A stretch of 6,061 nt of DNA from SAR202 cluster bacterium (GCA_030740335.1 JASLXL010000246.1:1-6061); one strand, 5' to 3'. Shown: positions 1 to 5,756, counted from the first letter of the stretch. The notes: generated from the letters alone by a model not told the origin. Program-made: numbers and translations.

Positions 1-207
1 ATTAGCTGGCTTAGTCACACTAATACCTTCACTGGCACTAGGGGCAGAAGACTGCACGACATCAACAGGACTGGCTGGTGGTGATTATTGTGGTTCGTTC
101 CCCTGATTGGATGGATAGTTCTGATTGTGTGGGCCATCGAACGAGGTGATGAGGGGCCAAACAAATACGGCCCTGACCCACGTCAGGTCACCTCACAACA
201 GCCTTAA
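1..207 (+). pseudogene. DUF805 family membrane protein, C-terminal fragment with in-frame TGA
   Basis: The gene begins before the window. Frame 1 reads through the diagnostic DUF805 block RRLHD (codons from 46), then NRTGWW, a hydrophobic segment (LLWFVPLIGWIVLIVWAI, about 85-138), and the family's C-terminal signature PNKYGPDP, ending at TAA 205-207. DUF805 proteins are small inner-membrane proteins of about 110-150 residues with unknown function. Here the codon after GWW is TGA (82-84), where the family has a hydrophobic residue or Trp, so one G-to-A change from TGG would explain it. Everything after the stop is still good family sequence, which points to a recent nonsense mutation or a base-call error rather than old decay. 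Recoding of TGA as Trp is unlikely, because neighbouring genes use TGG for Trp. Family assignment is confident; pseudogene status is less so. Confidence 0.72.
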
Positions 208-225
208 TAGCACCCTCGCTATTCA
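193..225 (+). repeat. Inverted repeat, left copy (DUF805 3' tail)
   Basis: This 33-bp stretch covers the last DUF805 codons, the stop and the following hairpin (AATAGC, 6-nt loop, GCTATT). It recurs on the opposite strand at 5783-5824 with 32 of 33 positions identical, apart from a 9-bp insertion in the right copy. The 6-bp hairpin has no T run after it, so it is at best a weak terminator. Confidence 0.75.
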
Positions 226-329
226 TAGATAGAAGTCATCGGTCAATCTGATGTGTTCCAATAGGAAGTTAGAGCGGTTGGTTGCCTAGAATTATCTAAC
301 GAAACCGCTATATTGCTAGTTATGGGCAG
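208..329. other. Intergenic region with a 7-bp inverted repeat
   Basis: No coding signal is seen between the DUF805 tail and the tRNA-like gene. The stretch carries an inverted repeat AGCGGTT (273-279) / AACCGCT (303-309) with a 23-nt loop. It also holds one copy of the 9-mer TTATCTAAC (292-300), which recurs at 413-421 on the other side of the tRNA-like gene. Confidence 0.4.
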
Positions 330-404
330 AGGAAAATAGCTCAGTGGTAGAGCGGTCGGCTCAAACTGATTGATCGGTAGGTTCGAACCCTGTCGGGCCT
401 ACCA
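330..404 (+). tRNA. Degenerate tRNA-Met-like gene (probable pseudogene)
   Basis: A clear D arm is present: GCTC 339-342, loop AGTGGTA, GAGC 350-353. A T loop TTCGAAC (382-388) sits on a 5-bp stem with two G-U pairs, and a 3' acceptor strand is followed by an encoded ACCA (401-404). The anticodon stem 355-359/366-370 pairs fully if G-U is allowed. It encloses only six bases, CTCAAA, where tRNA-Met has the seven-base CTCATAA, so the T of CAT appears deleted. The stretch between the anticodon and T stems has one extra base. In the 5' acceptor strand (330-336) only the first three bases pair with 394-400. The tRNA-Met assignment rests on resemblance to the usual GGTCGGCTCATAACC core. Three separate defects make a working tRNA unlikely. 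Confidence 0.6.
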
Positions 405-663
405 TCACATACTTATCTAACTATAAGTTTATTTCCTCTGACCCTCCAAAAAATGGCACGCCCCAGCCCTGCTGCTTGGCTCATCCAGGGAAACAACAGC
501 CACATCGCCCCTTGACCCCCTGGCCTATACTGCCCCTCACCATCGAGATGGGAGTTGCTCAGTAACGTTGGGAAAGAGGGAGTGAGTGTCGGACAGTGCG
601 ACCGCCCAGCCGGTGGCTGTCGAGATCCGGTGCATTTCGTAGTGACTGTGGGAGATTAGCTCA
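405..663. other. Leader and upstream region of the permease gene
   Basis: No gene is seen here. The stretch contains promoter-like copy A and a small hairpin CCAT-CGAG-ATGG (540-551) just after the expected transcription start. A GGAG ribosome-binding site (651-654) lies 9 nt before the permease ATG at 664. Confidence 0.4.
517..532 (+). promoter_or_regulatory. Promoter-like motif, copy A, upstream of permease gene
   Basis: The motif CYCCTRRSCTATACTG includes a -10-like TATACT at 526-531. TTGACC (512-517) lies only 8 bp upstream, too close to be a classical -35 box. The same 16-bp motif occurs before the nuclease lipoprotein gene (4341-4356) and on the minus strand at 5704-5719. It would give a leader of about 125 nt for the permease. 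It is a promoter by inference only. Confidence 0.45.
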
Positions 664-1656
664 ATGTTAGGCTTCATCATACGACGTACGCTCCTCGCGT
701 TTTTTACCGCCTGGGCTATATCCATCATCGCATTTGTTGTCATCCAGGCGCCTCCCGGTGACTACATAGACGTGTATGTGAACAGTCTCATCGATACCAG
801 AATAGAAATGCCAGGTGACGAATTATTAAAAAAAACTCTGCGCCAGCAGTATGGCGCGGACCAGCCCATGTTAGTACAGTACGGCAAGTGGGCTTGGAAT
901 ATGCTTCATGGGGATTTTGGGACATCTCTACATCATAACCAACCCGCTCGGGATGTCATCATGGAGAGACTCCTAATGACCGTAATTCTGGCTGCCTCGA
1001 CAGCGGTGTTCGCCTGGAGCCTATCCATCCCAATCGGTATATACTCGGCGGTCCGACAGCATAGTGTAGCGGACTACACTGTGACATTCGTCGGATTCTT
1101 GGGGCTGGCGGTTCCCGACTTCCTGCTCGCGCTCTGGTTACTTTGGATCACTTTCGTATATTTCCCTGACCACAGCATCGGTGGACTCTTCTCGCCTGAG
1201 TATATAGAGTCGTCGTGGAGCTTCAACCGAGTCGTCGATTTGCTGTCACACCTGTGGATAGCGGTGATCGTGGTGGGGACGGCGGGCACCGCAGGTCTCA
1301 TCAAGGTCATGAGGGCGAATCTGTTAGACGAGTTGCACAAGCCTTACGTTGTAACCGCCCGTGCGAAGGGCATGGGCGAGTGGAAGTTGATTTTGAAGTA
1401 CCCGGTTCGGCTTGTGCTCAATCCGTTGGTGAGCACGCTGGGCTACCTGCTGCCGGCTTTGATGTCGGGCAGCATAATTGTCTCGGTGGTGCTGAGCCTG
1501 CCTACTGAAGGGCCCGTGTTGCTGATTGCCGCTCAGAGTGAGGACTTGTTTCTAGCCGCTACGATCGTGCTATTACTAGGCATTCTGACCGTTATCGGGA
1601 CCCTTATTTCTGACATCCTATTGGGCATACTGGATCCGCGAATAAGGGTGTCGTAA
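664..1656 (+). CDS. ABC transporter permease, DppB/OppB type (peptide/nickel family)
   Basis: This is a complete 330-residue inner-membrane permease of the binding-protein-dependent transport superfamily, the usual length for DppB-like subunits. The first membrane helix lies at about residues 8-28, followed by the periplasmic loop motif GDFGTSL (83-89). Membrane helices follow at about 102-128, 140-167, 195-214, 256-280 and 296-322. The cytoplasmic EAA-type loop includes MRANLLDE (216-223) and YVVTARAKGMG (228-238), which contacts the ATPase. The C-terminus LDPRIR (323-328) is typical. The ATG at 664 is supported by GGAG 9 nt upstream and by the family-like MLGFIIRR beginning. Such permeases work as DppB/DppC pairs with one or two ATPases and a substrate-binding lipoprotein. 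None follows here, as the next 520 bp are non-coding. The gene is therefore an orphan or the remainder of a broken operon. The substrate cannot be read from the permease alone. Confidence 0.93.
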   Translation: MLGFIIRRTLLAFFTAWAISIIAFVVIQAPPGDYIDVYVNSLIDTRIEMPGDELLKKTLRQQYGADQPMLVQYGKWAWNMLHGDFGTSLHHNQPARDVIMERLLMTVILAASTAVFAWSLSIPIGIYSAVRQHSVADYTVTFVGFLGLAVPDFLLALWLLWITFVYFPDHSIGGLFSPEYIESSWSFNRVVDLLSHLWIAVIVVGTAGTAGLIKVMRANLLDELHKPYVVTARAKGMGEWKLILKYPVRLVLNPLVSTLGYLLPALMSGSIIVSVVLSLPTEGPVLLIAAQSEDLFLAATIVLLLGILTVIGTLISDILLGILDPRIRVS

Positions 1657-1769
1657 GGGCAGGCGTAGGGTCTCCCAGGCTGCGATCCCTTCTGGCGGAC
1701 ACGAGCAGTAATCGAATCGTATCGAGAAAGGTATTGCCGTGAGGAGTCTTGCCTTGGTAAGTGAGGCGG

Positions 1770-1829
1770 GCTAATGGCCTCGTCGTAGTCTTTTAATGCA
1801 CGCTCGTACTGACTGAGGTTGTTGTACGC
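1770..1829 (-). pseudogene. TPR-motif remnant
   Basis: Read on the minus strand, the 20 codons give AYNNLSQYERALKDYDEAIS. This matches the core of a tetratricopeptide repeat: the N-x-L-x-x-Y-E-x-A step and the D-Y-D-E-A-I second helix, typical of bacterial proteins with many tandem TPRs. An in-frame TGA lies immediately upstream, and downstream the reading departs from TPR sequence, with no second clean 34-residue unit. It is too short to function and is best explained as the residue of a lost TPR gene. A chance match of this quality is unlikely but not excluded. Confidence 0.5.
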
Positions 1830-1993
1830 TCAGCAGATATGTTGCCGGTGTCGTAGGGCTGATGAAGGTCTGCGTGAATCTAGCTGACCCTCCAAAGGTA
1901 CCCCAACTCCCCAAGGTGGGTGATACGCTCATCCGCCAGCTTGCCAGTGGCGTTTCGTGGCATTCACGAAGCTAGGTCCGGCCCCCGATATAG

Positions 1994-2110
1994 GGTTCAA
2001 GTGCCTCACGGAATCTCACGCAAATCCTGCTGACCCTATCAGATGTGACATTAGTGCCGGTTCCGCCAGTTTCTTACGCCCAGCGCCTATCCGGTTCAAC
2101 TGCCTGACGG
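1994..2110 (-). repeat. Imperfect 18-bp direct repeat pair, 99 bp apart
   Basis: Positions 1994-2011 and 2093-2110 match at 16 of 18 bases. The offset is 99 bp (33 codons). On the minus strand the pair reads REALEP and RQAVEP in the same frame, resembling the end of a TPR second helix, but that frame carries stop codons between and after the copies. It may belong to the same decayed TPR gene as 1770-1829, although the frame differs. Confidence 0.3.
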
Positions 2111-2176
2111 CAGCTTCTGAGCACGCTCGTCGGTGCCTCTGCGATTCCTCTTGAACGGTAGATATGAGTTGCCGGG

Positions 2177-3007
2177 CTACGCAGAGGAGCCATGGCCATC
2201 CTGTTGTGGCAGGAATCCTTGCTGGGTGAGAAATGTGATCACAGTCTCATTAACGTGCATCGGTGGCCCTCCGGAGTGACCGGGAATCTCCATGGGGGTG
2301 ATCAGAAACCTCTCACCAACCCCCATGGTCTCGTATGCCCTGGCCAACATCTTGGACAGTCGGTCGTTGTGGTGCTGGCCGATGCGTTCGTCGGCATATC
2401 CAAGCTGCACCTGCACCGGACGCGGCGGGAGTCGGTTGATAACACCGTACAGGTCATGCTTGTTGATCAGAGGATGATCGTCCATCCCGCGAAACTCCTT
2501 TAGCCATGGCCACCAGATCACAGGCCCTATGACGACCGCTGCATCGACTCTCGGATTCCTCGCGGTCCCGTACAGTACGCCAAAGCCGTGGCGTGAGCTT
2601 CCCATGAACACGATCTTGCCCGGCTTGCCGAGTCCACGATCGATCACGTAGTCGATGACGCTATCCACGCGCTGCTGCCACAGATCGAAGCCGTCAACAC
2701 CCGCCTTCAGGCCATCGGACAGCTCTGTCATACTATCGAAGAATCGCCCATGCATTAGGAGAATCTTTGCGCCCGCTGCAGAGAGCAGGTCGAGCCAGTG
2801 CGTCATGACATTGGGTTTTTCCAGGACATCGATGGGATTTTCGACCGCGTGTATCGCCTGGGTGGGAATTATGCAGAGCGGGCCATCTATGGCCTCGCTG
2901 TCACAGCCGAAGTTGCAGGTAATGGTCTGACCGCCGGAATCGATGGTAGTTAGCGTCCAGAATCCCGGGAGGTACTGTTTGGAAACGCCTGATCCATGCA
3001 GACTCAT
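2177..3007 (-). CDS. Alpha/beta hydrolase-fold protein (esterase or peptidase-like)
   Basis: This 276-residue protein has no signal peptide or membrane segment, so it is probably cytoplasmic. A strand KILLMHG (81-87) supplies the HG oxyanion-hole motif. The nucleophile elbow is VFMGSSRHG (133-141), with Ser138 as the likely nucleophile. The acid is probably Asp206 in GYADERIG, and the base His244 in IPGHSGG; the order Ser-Asp-His fits the fold. The elbow is unusual: G-S-S-R-H-G puts His where Gly is common in GxSxG. The ATG at 3005-3007 has no clear Shine-Dalgarno sequence. The stop is TAG. It lies 235 bp downstream of the lyase gene on the same strand; that gap has no recognisable gene and could hold its promoter. 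Substrate is unknown; an ester, lactone or amide in the same pathway as the lyase is a guess. Confidence 0.75.
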   Translation of the reverse strand: MSLHGSGVSKQYLPGFWTLTTIDSGGQTITCNFGCDSEAIDGPLCIIPTQAIHAVENPIDVLEKPNVMTHWLDLLSAAGAKILLMHGRFFDSMTELSDGLKAGVDGFDLWQQRVDSVIDYVIDRGLGKPGKIVFMGSSRHGFGVLYGTARNPRVDAAVVIGPVIWWPWLKEFRGMDDHPLINKHDLYGVINRLPPRPVQVQLGYADERIGQHHNDRLSKMLARAYETMGVGERFLITPMEIPGHSGGPPMHVNETVITFLTQQGFLPQQDGHGSSA

Positions 3008-3242
3008 GTTGTTCTATACCTGAACCGTATTTGCGACAGAGTGAGTTAGAAGTACGGAGAGATCAGTCTACTAGGCCGGCGACACACCAAATCCTGCGTA
3101 GGCCCCCCGCGCTGCCACCACCCGCGCTCGTCGACGATACCACTGTCATTCGGTCGGGGCAAGATGATAGTCACACTTGCAAGACGCGGTAAAGTCGACC
3201 TTTCCCACGCCGTCCTTTTGAACCAAGGCGCGCGTCGAGTTC

Positions 3243-4238
3243 TTAACGTCTGGGAGCAGACAACTCGCCAAATAAAGACTGGTCCCAATCCACCCATTGG
3301 CGGATGCCACTGGCCTGCACGAAACGCGTGTACGCCTCGACAGCGGTATCTGGCTGAGACACCTGTGCCGGAAAGGCGGGGCCTGTATCCATTCCCAGCG
3401 CGCTAAGAATCATGCGAGCCACAGGCCCTTCTCCCATGCCGCTTGCTGGCGATCCATCTGAGCCGACCTCCCTGGCTGCGGGATCGAACTCAAGCCGGAG
3501 CTCCATCTTGTCGCACTCGTCGAATCGACCCTGGCTGACCAGTTCCCATTTCTTCAAAGCGAGCCTAGGGGCCACGTTGCCCAGAAAGTCGGTGAAACCC
3601 TTCGATCCGACTCGGGCGCCGTGAGTAAATATCCGGTTGTTGTCGAAGAAGTTGAGGCGATCGCCCAGCAAACGAATCATGCGCAAATAGTGTCGGTAGT
3701 CGGAAGTGGACCACTTGATCCCCACCATGTTCTCAAGGGTGGCAAATCGCTCTAGAAGACGCTGAGAAAACTCGAAGCCAGGGCTTGGCATGGCCCAGGG
3801 GGTGCTGTAAGCGACAATCCCAATATCCGCGGCGTCGTTCACGTATCTGTAGTGGTCAAAAACCTCCTGCTCATTGGGCAACAGGTAGTGTGGTGGCGCC
3901 ATTTGAACACAGTCTATTCCAGCGTCTGCGGCGTACCGCGCCTTGGAGGCGGCCCTCCTAGCGCTGAGTTCAAATATACCCACTCCAGTGGCTACCTTGC
4001 CGCGAGCTTCCCCCGCCAGCAGATCCACCAAGGTGCGCCATTCGTCGTCGTCCAAGAAATAGCCCTCGCCCATGCCGCCGGCGATGAGCAGAACACCGGA
4101 TCCCTCCTTGAAACCATGGTCTATGAGCCAGCGCAAGTGCACTCTCTGCCGGTCGAGCAGCAGATTATGGTCTTCGTCATTGATAGTCGGTATGGAGAGG
4201 AGAACACCCTGGATTCGGTCTTTAGAAGAACTGGCCAT
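3243..4238 (-). CDS. Dihydrodipicolinate synthase / N-acetylneuraminate lyase family protein
   Basis: This 331-residue class I aldolase-superfamily TIM barrel is slightly longer than the usual 290-310 residues. Family landmarks occur in order: the substrate loop GGMGEGYFLDDDEW (54-67), APPHYLLPNEQEVFDHYRYV (114-133), the catalytic-Tyr strand IVAYSTPW (Tyr144), the Schiff-base lysine strand VGIKWSTSD (Lys175), and GSKGFTDFLGNVAP (211-224). Lys175 would form the imine with a 2-oxo acid such as pyruvate. The GTTGE motif of true DapA is GGMGE here, lacking both threonines, so a lysine-biosynthesis role is doubtful. A catabolic 2-keto-acid aldolase or dehydratase is more likely. The ATG at 4236-4238 is well supported by AGGAG (complement of 4245-4249) 6 nt upstream. 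It diverges from the nuclease lipoprotein gene and precedes the hydrolase gene on the same strand. Confidence 0.88.
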   Translation of the reverse strand: MASSSKDRIQGVLLSIPTINDEDHNLLLDRQRVHLRWLIDHGFKEGSGVLLIAGGMGEGYFLDDDEWRTLVDLLAGEARGKVATGVGIFELSARRAASKARYAADAGIDCVQMAPPHYLLPNEQEVFDHYRYVNDAADIGIVAYSTPWAMPSPGFEFSQRLLERFATLENMVGIKWSTSDYRHYLRMIRLLGDRLNFFDNNRIFTHGARVGSKGFTDFLGNVAPRLALKKWELVSQGRFDECDKMELRLEFDPAAREVGSDGSPASGMGEGPVARMILSALGMDTGPAFPAQVSQPDTAVEAYTRFVQASGIRQWVDWDQSLFGELSAPRR

Positions 4239-4243
4239 CTGTG

Positions 4244-4249
4244 ACTCCT
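4244..4249 (-). promoter_or_regulatory. Strong ribosome-binding site of the lyase gene
   Basis: AGGAGT on the minus strand sits about 6 nt before the ATG of the lyase gene and fixes its start. It is the best Shine-Dalgarno sequence in the window. Confidence 0.7.
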
Positions 4250-4340
4250 AGATATTGTCATATTGTCGGTGAAAGACTATTGTATTCGAAATTCTTATAA
4301 TTGGTTGACCTAGTGCGGAAGGAAACGCCCTGCCTTTTGC

Positions 4341-4356
4341 CTCCTGAGCTATACTG
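4341..4356 (+). promoter_or_regulatory. Promoter-like motif, copy B, upstream of nuclease lipoprotein
   Basis: The sequence matches CYCCTRRSCTATACTG, with TATACT at 4350-4355. It would start a leader of about 85 nt before the ATG at 4446. Twelve of 16 positions are invariant across the three copies in the window. TTTTGCC just upstream parallels the TTGACC of copy A. No classical -35 lies about 17 bp upstream. Confidence 0.45.
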
Positions 4357-4375
4357 CCCTCAGAGGCAGGCTCAT

Positions 4376-4422
4376 GCGGGGTGGTGTGTGAACCCCGCGG
4401 GCTAGGAGTCCCATTGGGGACT
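4376..4422 (+). promoter_or_regulatory. Two consecutive hairpins in the lipoprotein gene leader
   Basis: The first hairpin has a perfect 7-bp stem GCGGGGT (4376-4382) / ACCCCGC (4392-4398) with a 9-nt loop. The second has AGTCCC (4407-4412) / GGGACT (4417-4422) with a 4-nt loop. Both fall between the promoter-like motif and the start codon. There is no T run, so an intrinsic terminator is unlikely; a role in mRNA stability or translation is possible but unproven. Confidence 0.4.
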
Positions 4423-4445
4423 AGGAACAAGTGTGGGATATTGAG

Positions 4446-5675
4446 ATGCATCTCAAATATACATCGCTATTCCTATTGTCCGCGACGCTGGTGTTGCTGC
4501 TGGTAGCTTGTGGTGGGGGAAGTCAAATTGCCGATACCCCGACCCCTGAGGCCAAAGTGGTGACTACAGTGGAAGTTGAGCCATCCCCCACGGAGGAACC
4601 TCCGAAGCCAGAACCAACAAAACCATCCACTCCTACTGAGGTACCGCCAACTGTTATTCTTACGACAGTGCCGCCTACTGCGACTCTGACTCCTACTCCA
4701 ACACCGACGCAAACGCAACCATCCAGTGGCCTTGCCTTCTCACTAGAAATCAGTGAGATAACGACTGACCTACCTAAATATGACCGGGACGATTGGAAGC
4801 ACTGGATAGACGAGGATAAGGACTGTCAGAATACCAGGCACGAAGTACTAATTGAGGAATCTTTGAAGGCAGTGACCTTCAAAAGTGACAAACAATGCCA
4901 GGTAGCCACTGGGGAGTGGCTGGCTCCGTTCACAGGTGACACCGTGACCGACGGCACCAAGCTTGACGTTGACCACATGGTTCCCCTCAAGAACGCGCAT
5001 GATTCAGGTGGCTGGGCGTGGGACAAGGACAAGAAGGCGGCCTATGCCAACGAAATGGGATATGCCGACCATCTTATCGCCGTGACGGCATCTGCCAACA
5101 GAAAGAAGGGTGCAAGAGGCCCTGAAGAATGGAAACCGGCCAATCAAGGCTACTGGTGTGATTACGCTATTGACTGGGTGCAGATAAAGGTCGAGTGGGA
5201 ATTGAGCGCAACGAAAGCTGAGTGGGCAGCTCTACAGAAGATGCTCAAGACTTGTGACGATAACACTTCCATCACAGCGATCCCATCCAAAGTTGAGTCA
5301 CCACCGCCAGTGACGCTAGTTACGCCATCCGTTGCAGCTACGTCCGGTTCTGAAGATATACAAATCACGACCATGGACTGTAAGGGTAAGCCCGAGATAG
5401 TGGTTATTGAGAACACTGGCAATTCTTCTCAGAACCTGACTGGCTGGAAGGTCGAGGACGACGGTCCCAAATATACATTCAACTTTCCTTCAGGTTTCTC
5501 TTTGGAACCAGGATCTTCAGTAGAATTGATTTCCGGAGAGTCCGGAGACGATACCGACAAGACCATCTTCTGGAACAACCGCATCAGGCCACATAGCTCG
5601 CTGGGCTACAGACCGCCGGCACCGCAGGTCGTTCTGGCTGCCGACATGGTCCCTGCCCTTGTAGGACTAACATAA
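4446..5675 (+). CDS. Secreted lipoprotein: HNH nuclease (GmrSD/DUF1524-like) plus lamin-tail-like domain, fused at the C-terminus to an IS3 transposase fragment
   Basis: This 409-residue protein is counted from the ATG at 4446, chosen because it starts the signal peptide directly; an in-frame GTG at 4431 is less likely. Residues 1-21 are a hydrophobic signal ending in the lipobox LVAC, with Cys22 as lipidation site. Residues 30-92 are a Pro/Thr/Glu-rich linker. Residues 97-271 form an HNH-type nuclease of the GmrSD C-terminal/DUF1524 family: RHEVL (131-135), LDVDHMVPL (173-181) with catalytic His177, AYAN (199-202), SANRKKG (216-222) with Asn218, and GPEEWKP (225-231). Four cysteines (127, 151, 238, 270) could form disulfides. 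Residues 303-376 resemble a lamin-tail domain (NLTGWKVED, FPSGFSLEPGSSVEL). After TIFWNN the sequence becomes NRIRPHSSLGYRPPAP, the C-terminus of IS3-family OrfB, so the lamin-tail domain lacks its last strands. A role in extracellular DNA degradation is inferred. The fused form may be unstable. Confidence 0.85.
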   Translation: MHLKYTSLFLLSATLVLLLVACGGGSQIADTPTPEAKVVTTVEVEPSPTEEPPKPEPTKPSTPTEVPPTVILTTVPPTATLTPTPTPTQTQPSSGLAFSLEISEITTDLPKYDRDDWKHWIDEDKDCQNTRHEVLIEESLKAVTFKSDKQCQVATGEWLAPFTGDTVTDGTKLDVDHMVPLKNAHDSGGWAWDKDKKAAYANEMGYADHLIAVTASANRKKGARGPEEWKPANQGYWCDYAIDWVQIKVEWELSATKAEWAALQKMLKTCDDNTSITAIPSKVESPPPVTLVTPSVAATSGSEDIQITTMDCKGKPEIVVIENTGNSSQNLTGWKVEDDGPKYTFNFPSGFSLEPGSSVELISGESGDDTDKTIFWNNRIRPHSSLGYRPPAPQVVLAADMVPALVGLT

Positions 5676-5705
5676 CGAGTGGTACAAAGATGGGGGGGCA
5701 GGTCA
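5574..5705 (+). mobile_element. IS3-family element, right-end remnant (OrfB C-terminus and IRR)
   Basis: Codons from about 5574 give NNRIRPHSSLGYRPPAPQVV, the hallmark C-terminus of IS3-family transposases, ending at TAA 5673-5675. An IS3-type right end GGGGGGGCAGGTCA follows, finishing in CA at 5705. The rest of the element, including the DDE catalytic domain, is missing, and the lipoprotein gene is joined directly in frame. The left breakpoint is near 5571-5580; the shared WNN makes it uncertain by a few codons. Confidence 0.8.
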
Positions 5706-5719
5706 GTATAGCCTAGGAG
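5704..5719 (-). promoter_or_regulatory. Promoter-like motif, copy C, abutting the IS end
   Basis: On the minus strand this matches CYCCTRRSCTATACTG and points into the IS remnant. If the IS ends at 5705, the final TG of the motif is supplied by the IS terminus, so the element seems to have landed at the -10 region. The original downstream gene is gone. Confidence 0.4.
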
Positions 5720-5756
5720 GGGAAGAAGAGGCACCGAGGCTTAGGCGTGGCTGGTA

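Larger units (their letters stand above)
1657..2176. other. Long intergenic region with decayed coding remnants
   Basis: These 520 bp lie between the permease stop and the convergent hydrolase stop. All frames are interrupted, and I found no second permease or ATPase. Two traces of former coding sequence occur on the minus strand: a TPR-like piece at 1770-1829 and an imperfect repeat pair at 1994-2011 and 2093-2110. No convincing rho-independent terminator serves either flanking gene. Confidence 0.5.

Noticed and set aside
512..531. TTGACC and TATACT read as a standard sigma-70 promoter.
   Set aside because: The spacer is 8 bp instead of about 17, so it was reported only as part of a compact shared motif.
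438..1896. The 13-mer CTGACCCTCCAAA occurs at 438-450 and 1884-1896.
   Set aside because: One shared 13-mer in 6 kb is within chance expectation, and the flanks do not match.
1957..2154. Plus-strand open frame of 65 codons.
   Set aside because: It has no ribosome-binding site, odd composition and no family resemblance; it overlaps the imperfect repeat pair better read on the minus strand.
3140..3246. Short minus-strand reading containing KVDFTASCKCDYHLAPTE just after the lyase stop.
   Set aside because: The composition looks protein-like, but there is no start signal and no recognised family; it is too short to support.
3046..3297. Minus-strand open frame of 83 codons in the lyase-hydrolase gap.
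   Set aside because: It starts inside the lyase gene, is rich in Arg, Trp and Pro like an out-of-frame shadow, and has no recognisable motif.
4295..4309. TATAAT and TTGACC side by side upstream of the lyase and lipoprotein genes.
   Set aside because: On the plus strand the order is reversed for a promoter, and neither box has a partner at a proper distance.
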